From Pseudomonadota bacterium (lineage in GTDB: Bacteria > Pseudomonadota > Alphaproteobacteria > Micavibrionales > Micavibrionaceae), in contig JAKQEE010000314.1 in assembly GCA_029558635.1 (NCBI GenBank), positions 1-64,000 of the forward strand: a stretch of 64,000 nt of DNA. Reading direction: 5' to 3'. Under the pieces are notes generated by a model. It made no database searches. It was not told the origin of the DNA and saw nothing but the letters and a program-made list of their open reading frames with translations. Position 1 is the first letter of the stretch, and each line of letters starts with the position of its first letter. This document shows, piece after piece, positions 25,663-35,024 of the stretch. A program made the position numbers and the translations under genes.

Positions 25663-26932
25663 AAACCGAACGTCCGTGCGCGGACAGACTTTCCATTTCG
25701 GCAAATGTTTCTGCGGCCTCACGAAGCCCTGAAAGCGTTTCCTTATCAAAATGTTGCAGGCTGATTTTGCGCATAAAGTGTGAGGTATTGAGGCCTGAAA
25801 ATATTTTGGCTGCGCCGCCCGTCGGCAAAACGTGACTTGCCCCCGCCACAAAGTCACCAATCGGTTCGGGCGTCCACGGTCCCATCATGATGGCACCTGC
25901 TGCGGTGATGGATGGCTCCAGTTTTTCCGGATTTTCCGTTAGAATTTCAACGTGTTCTGGGGCGTAGGCGTTACAAATCTCCGCGCATTCTTCAAGCGTT
26001 TGTGCTTTGATGATAAACATTCCCGTTTTGATTACACGGTCGGTCGATGCACTTTCGGGCAAGAGTTTGCGTTGTTCCGCGACTTTGCTTTCGATGGTAT
26101 CGAACAGGGTTTGCGATGTCGTTGCCAGAACAGCTTGCTCCAATCCTGTGCCGTGCTCGGCTTGAGACAGGAGGTCGGCAGCAACGAAGTCCGCATTGGC
26201 CGTATCGTCGGCGATCACCATGATTTCAGAAGGCCCCGCCAGCATGTCGATATTGACTTGGCCAAAGACCTGTTTTTTGGCTTCGGTGACGTAGGCATTT
26301 CCGGGGCCAGCGATAAATTGTACGGGTTTTACCGTTGCCGTTCCGAAGGCTGCCGAAGCGATGCCATAAACCCCGCCCAATTGCAGAATTCGGTTTACGC
26401 CGATGATTTTTGCTCCATACAAAATCGCAGGGTGAATACCGTCCTTCTTACATGGCGTAATGATGGTGATATCCTTTACTCCCGCCGCCTTCACAAAGGC
26501 ACAGGTGTGCAACACCGTCGAGATTAGGGGAAAGGCCCCTGAAGGCACATAACAAGCCACACTGTCATACGGCACATATTTCTGTGCAACGTAGTTACCT
26601 CCCCTTTCGCGGGCAGAATCCTGCGGCTTGGTTTTTAGCGCAAACTCATAAACACGTTTGAAGGCAAACTTGATGGCCGATGTCTCTTTCTCCGAGAGTG
26701 GCAGGTCATCTGCATTGATTTTTGCCAAGTCGATATAAAAATTTTCGGGCGCGATGTCTACACCGTCGAATTTTTTGGCGTAACGGATGTTGGCATTATC
26801 TCCGTTTTCACGGACATCCTTGATGATGGACGCGACACTTGATGAGATATCGTCCGTTTCTTTTTTTGCTCTGGCCGCGTTTAACAGCTTTTGGGTTGCT
26901 TCCGGATCTGTCTCGGTGTTGTAAAAAATCAT
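25643..26932 (-). CDS. hisD: Histidinol dehydrogenase
   Basis: A 429-residue zinc enzyme that oxidises histidinol twice with NAD to give histidine, the last step of the pathway. Family motifs are present: AGPGNAYVTEAK, DMLAGPSEIMVIAD, DLLSQAEHG (zinc Gln and His), AYAPEHVEIL (catalytic Glu-His), GDFVAGASHVLPTGG and the C-terminal HFMRKI. The ATG at 26932 sits one base after the hisIE stop; an upstream in-frame extension lies wholly inside hisIE and is not used. It is the last gene of the histidine operon. Confidence 0.97.
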   Translation of the reverse strand: MIFYNTETDPEATQKLLNAARAKKETDDISSSVASIIKDVRENGDNANIRYAKKFDGVDIAPENFYIDLAKINADDLPLSEKETSAIKFAFKRVYEFALKTKPQDSARERGGNYVAQKYVPYDSVACYVPSGAFPLISTVLHTCAFVKAAGVKDITIITPCKKDGIHPAILYGAKIIGVNRILQLGGVYGIASAAFGTATVKPVQFIAGPGNAYVTEAKKQVFGQVNIDMLAGPSEIMVIADDTANADFVAADLLSQAEHGTGLEQAVLATTSQTLFDTIESKVAEQRKLLPESASTDRVIKTGMFIIKAQTLEECAEICNAYAPEHVEILTENPEKLEPSITAAGAIMMGPWTPEPIGDFVAGASHVLPTGGAAKIFSGLNTSHFMRKISLQHFDKETLSGLREAAETFAEMESLSAHGRSVSIRFQQ

Positions 26933-26933
26933 G

Positions 26934-27557
26934 TTACTTGCTCTCTTTTTGTGTGTGACGGGATTTAAGGACTTCACAGACCCGGTCCAATGACAGTCCT
27001 GCATTTTCGAGCAGAACTGTTGTATGAAACAACAAATCCGCCGTTTCGTTCAGGATTTCATCCTTGTCGTCTTTCATATGGGCCAAAGCCAGCTCAACTC
27101 CCTCCTCCCCGACTTTTTGCGAAATACGCGAACGCCCCGATTCAAAAAGTTTGGTTGTATAGCTGTTCGCGGGGCGCATTTTGTTACGCTCAGCAATCAG
27201 ATTTGAAAGTTCCGAGAGAAAGGATATAGGAGACGCCGTATCCCCATCAAAGCAACTGATCGTACCCGTGTGGCATGTCGGCCCCGCGGGTTTGACAAGG
27301 ACCAAGAGTGTATCGGAATCGCAATCGAGATACATATTTTCAAGCTTCAGAATGTTCCCGGACGTTTCACCCTTGGTCCATAATTCCTGCCGCGTGCGGC
27401 TGAAAAATGTGACATGTCTTGTTGCCAGTGTTTTATTCAGTGCTTCGCGGTTCATATAACCCAACATCAAGACCTGTCTGGTTGTCGTGTCCTGCACAAT
27501 AGCGGGGATCATCCCATCTACTTTTTGCCAATCAATTTTGTCTGCCAGATTTGTCAT
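26934..27557 (-). CDS. hisIE: Bifunctional phosphoribosyl-AMP cyclohydrolase / phosphoribosyl-ATP diphosphatase
   Basis: A 207-residue fusion that carries out steps 2 and 3 of histidine synthesis. The N-terminal HisI part has the metal-binding motif CDSDTL and the CHTGTISCF segment. The C-terminal HisE part (from about residue 115) shows [17 protein letters not shown] and a [14 protein letters not shown] helix. Most alphaproteobacteria carry hisI and hisE as separate genes, so the fused form matches the idea of an operon with a foreign origin. It overlaps hisF by 4 bp. Confidence 0.96.
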   Translation of the reverse strand: MTNLADKIDWQKVDGMIPAIVQDTTTRQVLMLGYMNREALNKTLATRHVTFFSRTRQELWTKGETSGNILKLENMYLDCDSDTLLVLVKPAGPTCHTGTISCFDGDTASPISFLSELSNLIAERNKMRPANSYTTKLFESGRSRISQKVGEEGVELALAHMKDDKDEILNETADLLFHTTVLLENAGLSLDRVCEVLKSRHTQKESK

Positions 27558-28321
27558 TGCCTTACTCTTACGTTTTTGTCTTTCAGATAGGATTTCAGTT
27601 CACCGATATGGATCGCGCCGGTATGAAACACCGAGGCCGCCAATGCCCCGTCCACATGCGCCTGTTCAAATGCATCGTAAAAATGCGGCATTTCCCCCGC
27701 TCCACCCGATGCAATCAACGGAATTTTGAGGACGTCGCGGGCCGCCTTTAATTGATCCAGATCATATCCATCGCGTTTGCCGTCTTGCGACATGCAATTC
27801 AAAACTATTTCTCCGGCCCCGTATTTCTGTGCGGTTCGGAGCCAATCCATTGTTTTGCGTTTGGCTATAACGGTCTTGCTTTCGTCTCCGGTATATTGAT
27901 AAGCCACCCAATCGCCATCCTCCATCCGCGAGTCAACACCCACCACCACGCATTGAACGCCGAATTTTTCTGCGAGCTCGGTGATAAATTCCGGTCGCTC
28001 CAGCGCGGGTGAGTTAATTGATATTTTATCCGCGCCTTCGTTCAATATTCTCTTGGCATCCTCGACCGAACGAATGCCACCTGCGACGCAGAACGGCACG
28101 TCAAGCACACGGGCCACTTTGTTGACCCATGATTGATCGACGACGCGGTTGTCGCTGCTAGCTGTGATATCGTAGAATACCAGCTCATCCACACCTTCGT
28201 CACGGTAACGCCCGGCTAAATCAAGAATATCACCCATCACGGTGTGATTGCGGAACTGGACTCCCTTGACGACAACGCCGTCTTTGACATCCAAACAGGC
28301 AATTATCCGTTTGGTCAGCAT
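27554..28321 (-). CDS. hisF: Imidazole glycerol phosphate synthase subunit HisF
   Basis: A 255-residue TIM-barrel cyclase that uses ammonia from HisH to convert PRFAR into imidazole glycerol phosphate and AICAR. The catalytic aspartates are seen in [11 protein letters not shown] and VVGVDSRME, and the second phosphate site in [10 protein letters not shown]. The length is standard. Its start overlaps hisA by 7 bp and its end overlaps hisIE by 4 bp. Confidence 0.97.
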   Translation of the reverse strand: MLTKRIIACLDVKDGVVVKGVQFRNHTVMGDILDLAGRYRDEGVDELVFYDITASSDNRVVDQSWVNKVARVLDVPFCVAGGIRSVEDAKRILNEGADKISINSPALERPEFITELAEKFGVQCVVVGVDSRMEDGDWVAYQYTGDESKTVIAKRKTMDWLRTAQKYGAGEIVLNCMSQDGKRDGYDLDQLKAARDVLKIPLIASGGAGEMPHFYDAFEQAHVDGALAASVFHTGAIHIGELKSYLKDKNVRVRQ

Positions 28322-29058
28322 GAGGAAACCTCTAATGCTTCTTTCAGACTGATTTTGTTTTCGTACAGGGCTTTGCCGATAATAACGCCACCGACACCAA
28401 CATCGTTCAGATTGATGACATCCTGAAGACCTCCCACTCCGCCCGAAGCCTGAACTTCAAGTTCCGGAAATGTTTTCTTCAATTTCCTGTACAAGGACAC
28501 ATTGCTTCCCGCCATTGTTCCGTCACAGGAAATGTCGGTACACAAAATATGTTTTAATCGAGTTCCTTTGAATTCATTCAGCAAATCTTCAAGACGTATA
28601 TTGCTGTTTTCCTGCCATCCGGAAATGGCAACATTATAATTTTCGCTTTGCTCTGATGCGGGAGCGACATCCACCGCGATACATACGGCTTCGCTGCCAA
28701 ATTCCTCCAGAGCGAATTTCACGAAGTCAGGGGATTTGACCGCCATCGACCCGATCACGATCCGCTTGATGCCGATTTCGAACAATGTCTTCATATCCTC
28801 GACCGTTCTGATTCCGCCGCCACTCTGGACATTCAGACCCGATTTTCCGACCAGTTGTTCGATCAGGATTGTCTGGCGGCTGCCCGGGTTTCTGGCGCCG
28901 TCGAGGTCTACAATATGAATCCATTGCGCGCCCGCATCGACGTAGCCTTTTGCGACTTCCAGCGGCGGCACATCATAGGTTCTGGTGGCGTCGAATTTTC
29001 CCTGAAAAAGCCGAACGCACTTTCCATCAATCAAATCAATAGCCGGATAAACAATCAT
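28315..29058 (-). CDS. hisA: ProFAR isomerase HisA
   Basis: A 247-residue TIM-barrel isomerase acting on the aminoaldose ProFAR to give PRFAR. It has the N-terminal [14 protein letters not shown] with the catalytic Asp, [19 protein letters not shown] and the second catalytic Asp in [12 protein letters not shown]. Length and motifs are those of HisA rather than HisF. The start lies directly after the hisH stop, with no gap. Confidence 0.97.
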   Translation of the reverse strand: MIVYPAIDLIDGKCVRLFQGKFDATRTYDVPPLEVAKGYVDAGAQWIHIVDLDGARNPGSRQTILIEQLVGKSGLNVQSGGGIRTVEDMKTLFEIGIKRIVIGSMAVKSPDFVKFALEEFGSEAVCIAVDVAPASEQSENYNVAISGWQENSNIRLEDLLNEFKGTRLKHILCTDISCDGTMAGSNVSLYRKLKKTFPELEVQASGGVGGLQDVINLNDVGVGGVIIGKALYENKISLKEALEVSSC

Positions 29059-29652
29059 TTAAAGCCTCGAAAAGTTTTCTAAAATTTTACTGCCGACCGC
29101 GCCGGAGCGTTCGGGGTGAAACTGGCATCCCATAAAATTATCCTGCGCAACGATGGCCGAAAATTTTTCCGACCCGTGACTACATGCCCCCACAGTATAA
29201 TTGCCAAAAGGCGCATAGTAGCTGTGAACGAAGTAGAAAAACGATCCACTGTCTATGTCTGCCACCAATGGGTGATCCTTTTGTTCAAGCGCGACGACAT
29301 TCCACCCCATATGCGGAATGGTTTTATCCGGTTCTTCGCGAAATTTGACAACGGGGGACTGAATAATGCCCAACATCTTCGCATTTCCCTCTTCTGATGT
29401 CTCAAAGAGCATTTGCATCCCGAGGCAAATCCCCATGACCGGACAGGTCAGGGATTTTATGCATTCGTCAAGTTCGAGAGCGTGCAGTTGTTTCATGGCT
29501 TCGGCAGCTGCGCCGACACCCGGCAACATCACGCGGCTGGCCTTTGCAATTTTATCTGCGTCTGCGGTCCATTCCGCTTTAACGCCGATCCGTTCCAAAG
29601 CAAACAGGATCGAGGAGATATTGGCTCCGCCGCTTTCGACAATCGTAATCAT
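29059..29652 (-). CDS. hisH: Imidazole glycerol phosphate synthase glutaminase HisH
   Basis: A 197-residue class I glutamine amidotransferase that feeds ammonia to HisF. The nucleophile Cys is in GICLGMQMLFE, and the His-Glu pair of the triad in QFHPERSG. The ATG at 29652 is chosen because it forms an ATGA overlap with the stop of the hisC-hisB fusion; the longer in-frame extension lies inside that gene. Confidence 0.97.
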   Translation of the reverse strand: MITIVESGGANISSILFALERIGVKAEWTADADKIAKASRVMLPGVGAAAEAMKQLHALELDECIKSLTCPVMGICLGMQMLFETSEEGNAKMLGIIQSPVVKFREEPDKTIPHMGWNVVALEQKDHPLVADIDSGSFFYFVHSYYAPFGNYTVGACSHGSEKFSAIVAQDNFMGCQFHPERSGAVGSKILENFSRL

Positions 29653-31298
29653 AATGCTCCCTTTGTACTTGGCAAATTGTCGCCGTCTTTTCGTATCGCC
29701 ATGCCCAATGCACGACCAAAAGCCTTGAAGCAGGCCTCTACCATATGGTGGGTATTTTCCCCTTTGACTTTGATGTGGCAATTCATCCCCAGATTTTCCG
29801 CCAGTGAACGAAAAATATGTTCTACCATATCAACCGGCAATTCGCCGACCGCTTGATCGGAAAAATCCGCCTCAAATGAAAGGTAATAACGCCCCGATAA
29901 ATCAATGGCGACTTCGCACAAGGATTCATCCATCGGCACAACAAAACCGTAGCGACCTATACCCCGCTTATCGCCCAAAGCCTGTTTGAGCGCTGTTCCC
30001 AGAGCAATGGCGCAATCTTCGACCGTGTGGTGCGGATCAATCTCCAGATCCCCCTCGCAAGAGAGTTGTAGGGAAAATCCACCGTGGCGGGCGATTTGTT
30101 CGAGCATATGATCGTAAAAACCGATGCCCGTTGCAACCAATACAGGATTTTGTTTGTCGAGATTGATTTTAACCTCAATTGCGGTTTCTTTGGTTTTGCG
30201 CACGGTGCAGGAAGTGCGGTCGTCTTTGATTGGTAAAATTTCCCTACCTTCTACCGCGGCGAAAAGCCGTTCCATATCCTCATCCGAGCCGATGGAGATG
30301 CGGACACAGTTTTCAAGTCCGATCTGATAGGATTGGTCGCGGATGATTACCCCCGCTTCACGGCATTTTTCAACAAACTCAGCGGCATTTTTGACCTTAA
30401 CCAGAACGTAGTTGGTTGTGGTTAGGAAAACTTTCTCGACATCCGCCAATTTTTCCAGTCGCGGCAGGCATAAATCGCGGCGGTTAATGGTACTTCCAAG
30501 TTTCTCTTCCAGTTTTTTACGATTTTTAGGTTCCAGAATAGTTTCGATTTCGCGGGCAACCGGTTGCGGGATCGGGTATGGCGCCTGAATCTTTATCAGC
30601 AGTTCGATAATTTCTGCATCCGCGATGGCTCCCCCCGCCCTGACGCCCGCGGCAGCGTAGGCTTTGGAGATTGTCCTTAGCACCACCAGATTGGGGTATT
30701 TTGAAATTATGCCGATACAGGTTTTTGTCTTGGCGTATTCAATATAGGTTTCGTCCACCACAACCAACGATTTTCCTTTAAAGAACTCGCACAATTCTAC
30801 AATTACTTCGACAGGGATAACGTTTCCGGTCGGGTTGTTGGGCGAGCAAATGAAAATGATTTTGGTGGTCGGAGTTGCGCTGGTCTTTATTCCATCAACA
30901 TCCAACGCAAAATCCGCGACCAATGGAACATTTATCATTCCTGCACCCTGAATGGTGGCAGCCTGTGCGTACATCGGGAAAGTTGGCGGACAGATGATCA
31001 CCTGATCTTTTCTGGCGTCGCAAAAGGCCCTCACCAAAAGGTCAATGGCTTCGTCCGCTCCACGGGTCAGGATCAGGTTCCGACTTGAAACATCGTACAG
31101 ACGGCACAGAGCCTCGACCGCGCCTTTCGGTTGTTTGGCCGGATAGCGGTTGTTACCCATTGACCCGATATAGGGTTCATAGGCGCATTCGTTGGCATCC
31201 AGATAGACGGTATCTTCGCTACCCTGATAGAGGGAGCGTGCTGATTTGTAGGGCGGCATGGCAAGAATAGCGGCACGAGCCAGATTTTTTACACTCAT
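29649..31298 (-). CDS. hisC-hisB: HisC-HisB fusion: histidinol-phosphate aminotransferase and IGP dehydratase
   Basis: A 549-residue fusion of two pathway enzymes. Residues 1-345 are a PLP aminotransferase (HisC): SPNNPTGN, VVDETYIEYA and the PLP-binding RTISKAYAAAGVRAGG (Lys near 213). From about residue 360 a full imidazole glycerol phosphate dehydratase (HisB) follows: TGIGFYDHMLEQ, DPHHTVEDCAIALG, HHMVEACFKAFGRAL and the C-terminal LPSTKGAL, all with the Mn-binding His and Glu residues. No stop or frameshift separates them. Enterobacterial HisB is instead fused to a phosphatase. ATG 31298 is preferred to the TTG at 31313. No histidinol-phosphate phosphatase gene is in the operon. Confidence 0.95.
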   Translation of the reverse strand: MSVKNLARAAILAMPPYKSARSLYQGSEDTVYLDANECAYEPYIGSMGNNRYPAKQPKGAVEALCRLYDVSSRNLILTRGADEAIDLLVRAFCDARKDQVIICPPTFPMYAQAATIQGAGMINVPLVADFALDVDGIKTSATPTTKIIFICSPNNPTGNVIPVEVIVELCEFFKGKSLVVVDETYIEYAKTKTCIGIISKYPNLVVLRTISKAYAAAGVRAGGAIADAEIIELLIKIQAPYPIPQPVAREIETILEPKNRKKLEEKLGSTINRRDLCLPRLEKLADVEKVFLTTTNYVLVKVKNAAEFVEKCREAGVIIRDQSYQIGLENCVRISIGSDEDMERLFAAVEGREILPIKDDRTSCTVRKTKETAIEVKINLDKQNPVLVATGIGFYDHMLEQIARHGGFSLQLSCEGDLEIDPHHTVEDCAIALGTALKQALGDKRGIGRYGFVVPMDESLCEVAIDLSGRYYLSFEADFSDQAVGELPVDMVEHIFRSLAENLGMNCHIKVKGENTHHMVEACFKAFGRALGMAIRKDGDNLPSTKGAL

Positions 31299-31309
31299 TT
31301 TCTTCTCAA

Positions 31310-32203
31310 TCAATTCAGCATTTTTTCAATCGGGACAACCAAAATATCCGTTGCGCCACGCGATCTCAGATCCTCCATCGTTTCCCAGAAAATTCCTTCG
31401 TTACAGACGGCGTGGATGGCCACTTTGTCATTACGCCCCTGCAACGCCAGAACGGTTGGAGAGTCAGAGCCCGGAATAACCTTGCGGATGTCGTCAAGGG
31501 CGGCGGCAGGTGCGTGCAGCATGATATACTTACTGGCCCCCGCTTGTTGCACCCCCTTGATCCTGAGCAACAAGCGATCGAGTATTTCCACCAGTTTGCT
31601 TGAAATATTTTCGTTGCGGATCAAGGACGCTTCGCTTCTAAAAATCACCTCTACCTCTTTCAATCCGTTGACAGCCAAGGTACTGCCAGTCGAAACAAGA
31701 TCGCAGATAGCATCGGCCATGCCCACGCGCGGCGCAATTTCGACCGCGCCGCGCATATCAACGATTTCGGCGTTGACATTGTTCTGTTTTAGAAATTCGG
31801 ACAACAGGCCTTCATAAGACGTTGCAATTGTTTTTCCTTCGAGCGAACAAACACCCTCATATGCAAAGCTGTGCGGTACGGCAAGCGACAGACGACATTT
31901 GCCAAATCCCAGCGCCATAATTTCTTTGACGCTTTTGAGTTTTTGGTTGGGCGATGAGATCATCTCTTCCGAAAGGACATTCCGCCCCACAATCCCTATC
32001 TGGCAGACGCTGGACGCCACAAAGGCCGGAATATCGTCATCGCGTACGAAAAACAGGTCGAGCGGGAAATTTTGTGCCTGACAAAAAAGCTGATCCTTGC
32101 TCTTGGTGAATTTTATGCCGCACTGTTCGAGCAGATCGCGGCAATCGTCCGCCAGACGCCCCGATTTCTGGATTGCCAGTTTTAATCTTACATTTTCCCT
32201 CAT
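31310..32203 (-). CDS. hisG: ATP phosphoribosyltransferase, long form
   Basis: A 297-residue enzyme that starts histidine synthesis from ATP and PRPP. The length and the C-terminal ACT-like regulatory part (SKYIMLHAPAAALDDIRKVI, KVAIHAVCNEGIFWE) mark the long HisG form, which is feedback-inhibited by histidine and needs no HisZ. Most alphaproteobacteria instead use the short HisG with HisZ. DAICDLVSTGSTL is the PRPP-binding loop. It overlaps the upstream regulator gene by 4 bp. Confidence 0.95.
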   Translation of the reverse strand: MRENVRLKLAIQKSGRLADDCRDLLEQCGIKFTKSKDQLFCQAQNFPLDLFFVRDDDIPAFVASSVCQIGIVGRNVLSEEMISSPNQKLKSVKEIMALGFGKCRLSLAVPHSFAYEGVCSLEGKTIATSYEGLLSEFLKQNNVNAEIVDMRGAVEIAPRVGMADAICDLVSTGSTLAVNGLKEVEVIFRSEASLIRNENISSKLVEILDRLLLRIKGVQQAGASKYIMLHAPAAALDDIRKVIPGSDSPTVLALQGRNDKVAIHAVCNEGIFWETMEDLRSRGATDILVVPIEKMLN

Positions 32204-32502
32204 GATTTATTTTCCATTCTTTCAATAACTGTTTTGTATCCGCTATTTCCATTAAAGAGAAAGCGCGCCACCCGTGTCACCGTGGCGAGGGAAACCCCTG
32301 TTTTTTCGGAAATCTCGCGATACGGCATTCCCCTAACCAAAAGCTTGGCCACTTGCCAGCGGTCGGCCATGGCCTCGATTTCCGCGGGGGTGCAAATATC
32401 CTCGAAAAAAGCCCTGCACTCCCTACGGTCTCGCACCGTCAAGATCGCTGCGAAGAGCTCCTCTTCTATATTTTTTCTATTTTTTTCCAGATGTTTTTTC
32501 AT
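32200..32502 (-). CDS. TrpR-family (YerC/YecD-like) regulator of the his operon
   Basis: A 100-residue helical protein with the Trp repressor fold pattern: two N-terminal helices (AAILTVRDRRECRAFFEDI), CTPAEIEAMADRWQVAKLLV, then the helix-turn-helix PYREISEKTGVSLATVTRVAR. This matches the YerC/YecD group of TrpR-related proteins, which in Firmicutes are often next to his genes and are predicted there to sense histidine. It is the first gene of the operon and overlaps hisG by 4 bp, so it likely represses the operon and itself through the palindrome at 32555-32574. Start: ATG 32502, with GTG 32514 as an alternative. Confidence 0.85.
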   Translation of the reverse strand: MKKHLEKNRKNIEEELFAAILTVRDRRECRAFFEDICTPAEIEAMADRWQVAKLLVRGMPYREISEKTGVSLATVTRVARFLFNGNSGYKTVIERMENKS

Positions 32503-32554
32503 GTTTTTCCGCACTTCTGCCCGTTTACCTACACTTTACCAAATCTTGTTTTAA

Positions 32555-32574
32555 TGTTCTATTATGCTAGAACA
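32555..32574 (-). promoter_or_regulatory. Candidate operator/promoter of the his operon
   Basis: Perfect inverted repeat TGTTCTA-N6-TAGAACA, 53-72 bp before the regulator start. Read on the minus strand, the centre contains a -10-like CATAAT, so a repressor bound here would block the promoter. Binding by the adjacent TrpR-like protein is inference. Confidence 0.6.
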
Positions 32575-32727
32575 ACAAAACAGAAGATAACAACCCCGTT
32601 TTTTGCCGTCAATATTTTTTTGACAGCCAACAGGGATATCTCCTAAAACTAGACAAACCATGAGCTTTATGTCATAAGGGCGGCGTTATTTTTGACCCAA
32701 AACATTGCGATCCGGAGGCCAAACCTC

Positions 32728-33618
32728 GTGACCCACCCCTATAAAAAAGTGCGCAAAGCCGTTCTTCCCGTTGCCGGATTGGGTACCCGTCTTCTGCCAG
32801 CAACGAAAGTTATGCCGAAGGAAATGCTGACGATTGTTGATCGCCCCCTAATCCAGATGGCTATTGAAGAAGCCCTTCAGGCAGGCATCGAGGAATTCAT
32901 TTTTGTGGTCAGCGATGGCAAAGAAATTCTGCTTCGTCATTTTGAAGAGCCAAAAGCGATGATGGAGATGCTCGAATCCCGCGGCAAAACCAAAGAAATA
33001 GACAAGGTCAAGGCATCAACGCTTTCCCATGACAGTGTCAAGACAGCTTATCAGAAAAAAGCCCTGGGGCTTGGACACGCTGTATGGTGCGCCAAGGATC
33101 TGGTCGGCGACGAACCCTTTGCCGTTATTCTTCCCGATGATACCGTGCGCCACACTGAAAGCTGTCTGGCCCAGATGATGCACATTTACGATGCGCATGG
33201 AGGGAATATCATTGCCTCCTGCCGTGTTCTGCCGCAAGACACGACCCGATACGGTATGTTGGCTATAGAAAAAGACAATGATGCCGTGCGCATTAACGGT
33301 CTGGTTGAAAAACCGAAGCCGGAGGATGCCCCCTCCGACATGGGGATTTTCGGTCGTTACATTCTGCAACCCGAAATTTTCGCCCATCTTGAGCGTCATG
33401 AAAAAGGAGCGGGCGGAGAGATCCAGCTGACGGACGCCATGGCGCATCTGGTCAAAGAGCAACCATTTTATGCCTGTGAATTTAAGGGTGAACGTCTTGA
33501 TTGCGGAAACGACATCGGCTTCGTCAAGGCACAGATCGCCTACGCCCTTGACAAGGACAATCTGGCCGCCGATCTGATCGAGTATATGACGGCCAAATTG
33601 AAAGAGTACAAGGCCTAA
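32728..33618 (+). CDS. galU: UTP-glucose-1-phosphate uridylyltransferase
   Basis: A 296-residue nucleotidyltransferase that makes UDP-glucose for envelope polysaccharides. Motifs: AVLPVAGLGTRLLPATKVMPKEML (nucleotide-binding GxGTRxLPxTK), FAVILPDDTV, GLVEKPKP and GRYILQPEIF. I place the start at GTG 32728 because GGAGG lies nine bases before it; the longer frame from TTG 32692 has no ribosome site. The gene is divergent from the his operon, with about 225 bp between them that hold both promoters. Confidence 0.95.
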   Translation: MTHPYKKVRKAVLPVAGLGTRLLPATKVMPKEMLTIVDRPLIQMAIEEALQAGIEEFIFVVSDGKEILLRHFEEPKAMMEMLESRGKTKEIDKVKASTLSHDSVKTAYQKKALGLGHAVWCAKDLVGDEPFAVILPDDTVRHTESCLAQMMHIYDAHGGNIIASCRVLPQDTTRYGMLAIEKDNDAVRINGLVEKPKPEDAPSDMGIFGRYILQPEIFAHLERHEKGAGGEIQLTDAMAHLVKEQPFYACEFKGERLDCGNDIGFVKAQIAYALDKDNLAADLIEYMTAKLKEYKA

Positions 33619-33986
33619 GCTGCGCCAGATTCTTTCCCGGCAGTCAGCTCGACAAACTGGTCATAAGCGCGGAGTGCGTCTGCTGCATACATCAGGTTTG
33701 GCCCGCCACCCATGTAAACCGTCATGGCCAGCATTTCGGAAAGTTCCTGACGGGTTGCCCCCAAATCCACGCATGCCTTGGCATGAAAACCGATACATCC
33801 GTCGCAGCGCATGGCCACACCGATGGCCAGAGCGATCAACTCTTTAGTCTTTTTATCCAGCGCCCCGTCTTGTAGCGCGCCTTTGGCCATAGCAGAAAAC
33901 CCCGTCATCGCATCGGGGACTTCCTTGCGCAGCTCTCCGATATACTGGGTAATATCCTTGGTCATTTCCTGATAATTCTTTGTCAT
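33615..33986 (-). CDS. AhpD-like carboxymuconolactone decarboxylase family protein
   Basis: A 123-residue all-helical protein of the CMD/AhpD family. It has the redox motif CDGC followed by His three residues later (RCDGCIGFHAKAC), as in AhpD peroxidase partners, so a thiol peroxidase or disulfide role is more likely than decarboxylation. The ATG at 33986 follows GAGGAG. Its stop overlaps that of galU by 4 bp on the opposite strand. Confidence 0.85.
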   Translation of the reverse strand: MTKNYQEMTKDITQYIGELRKEVPDAMTGFSAMAKGALQDGALDKKTKELIALAIGVAMRCDGCIGFHAKACVDLGATRQELSEMLAMTVYMGGGPNLMYAADALRAYDQFVELTAGKESGAA

Positions 33987-34126
33987 CTTGACTCCTCTAA
34001 GTCCTTCAAATAGGTTGGTCCGGCTCGGTTTGAGTATAGAATTTATAAGGATTACTTCAACCTTTTTCGATCTGCGACATGTTGCCATTTTTTCAAAAAA
34101 TCTTCGGACAAAGGAGTCCTCGCAAA

Positions 34127-34450
34127 ATGATTACGAATATCGACGTCGAAACACTTGACCAATGGCTGAAATCCGGCGAAGCCGTCCTGATAGATGTCCG
34201 CGAAAAGGACGAATTTGCCTCCGGCCACATCCAAGGTGCGGTTTCCCTGCCCTTGTCGATTTTTCCAGTGACCTACAATCATGACAATTACCCGAAAGGC
34301 AAGAAACTGGTCTTCCAGTGCAAAGCCGGCGGACGGTCGATGAACGCCTGCAATATCGTCAAGCAAATGACCGCTACGGAAGATGAAGTCTATAATCTTG
34401 CGGGCGGGATCGGCGCATGGATGGCGAGGGGCAAACCCGTCACCCGCTAA
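34127..34450 (+). CDS. Rhodanese-like domain protein
   Basis: A 107-residue single-domain sulfurtransferase of the GlpE/PspE type. It shows VLIDVREKDEFASGHIQGA, then the active-site loop QCKAGGRS with the catalytic Cys, and the C-terminal NLAGGIGAWMA. The protein probably transfers sulfane sulfur in the cytoplasm. ATG 34127 is chosen because AAAGGAG lies ten bases upstream; ATG 34079 would overlap the neighbouring region and lacks a ribosome site. It ends in a 4-bp overlap with convergent greB. Confidence 0.88.
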   Translation: MITNIDVETLDQWLKSGEAVLIDVREKDEFASGHIQGAVSLPLSIFPVTYNHDNYPKGKKLVFQCKAGGRSMNACNIVKQMTATEDEVYNLAGGIGAWMARGKPVTR

Positions 34451-35013
34451 ATTTCCTCGGTCTCGTAAACGACATCAATAATTTCGATTGCAATGACGCC
34501 ACCAACCGCATTAATGGTGGCGTTGTCGCCTATACGCTTTTTAAACAAGGCTTTTGCCACTGGAGATATCCAGTTGATCTTCCCCACCGCAAAATCGGCC
34601 TCATCGACGCCCACCAGCTTGACGGTCGTTTCATTATCCTCGTCATCGACGTAAGTTACAGTGGCACCGAAAAAGACCTGCTCTATCCCCTGTTGACGTT
34701 TGGGGTCAACTATCTCTGCCGTCTCAAGGCGTTTGGTTAAATAGCGCAGACGGCGGTCAATCTCGCGCAGTTTCTTTTTATTGTAGATATAGTCTCCGTT
34801 TTCTGAGCGGTCGCCATTGCCTGCAGCCCACGACACGATTTCAACGATCTTCGGGCGCTCGAAGCGGATCAAATGCTCCAGTTCGTCGGACAAGGTTTTG
34901 TGTCCCAATGGGGTCATCAGGTTCTTGATATCAGCCGGAAGCGGATCGACCTCTTCAAAGTCGTCTTCCGCACCGTTTCCGCCGTCATCTTCTTTGGTAA
35001 AAGCTTTGCTCAT
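34447..35013 (-). CDS. greB: Transcription elongation factor GreB
   Basis: A 188-residue cleavage factor that enters the RNA polymerase secondary channel and rescues backtracked complexes. The N-terminal coiled coil carries the acidic tip (GDRSENGDYIYNKKKLREID, typical of GreB) and the C-terminal FKBP-like domain reads GATVTYVDDEDNETTVKLVG and INWISPVAKALF. A 30-residue acidic N-terminal extension (EDDGGNGAEDDFEEVDPL) is longer than in E. coli. Starts 11 bases downstream of the nnrS stop on the same strand. Confidence 0.93.
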   Translation of the reverse strand: MSKAFTKEDDGGNGAEDDFEEVDPLPADIKNLMTPLGHKTLSDELEHLIRFERPKIVEIVSWAAGNGDRSENGDYIYNKKKLREIDRRLRYLTKRLETAEIVDPKRQQGIEQVFFGATVTYVDDEDNETTVKLVGVDEADFAVGKINWISPVAKALFKKRIGDNATINAVGGVIAIEIIDVVYETEEI

Positions 35014-35024
35014 CGCTCGCGTTC

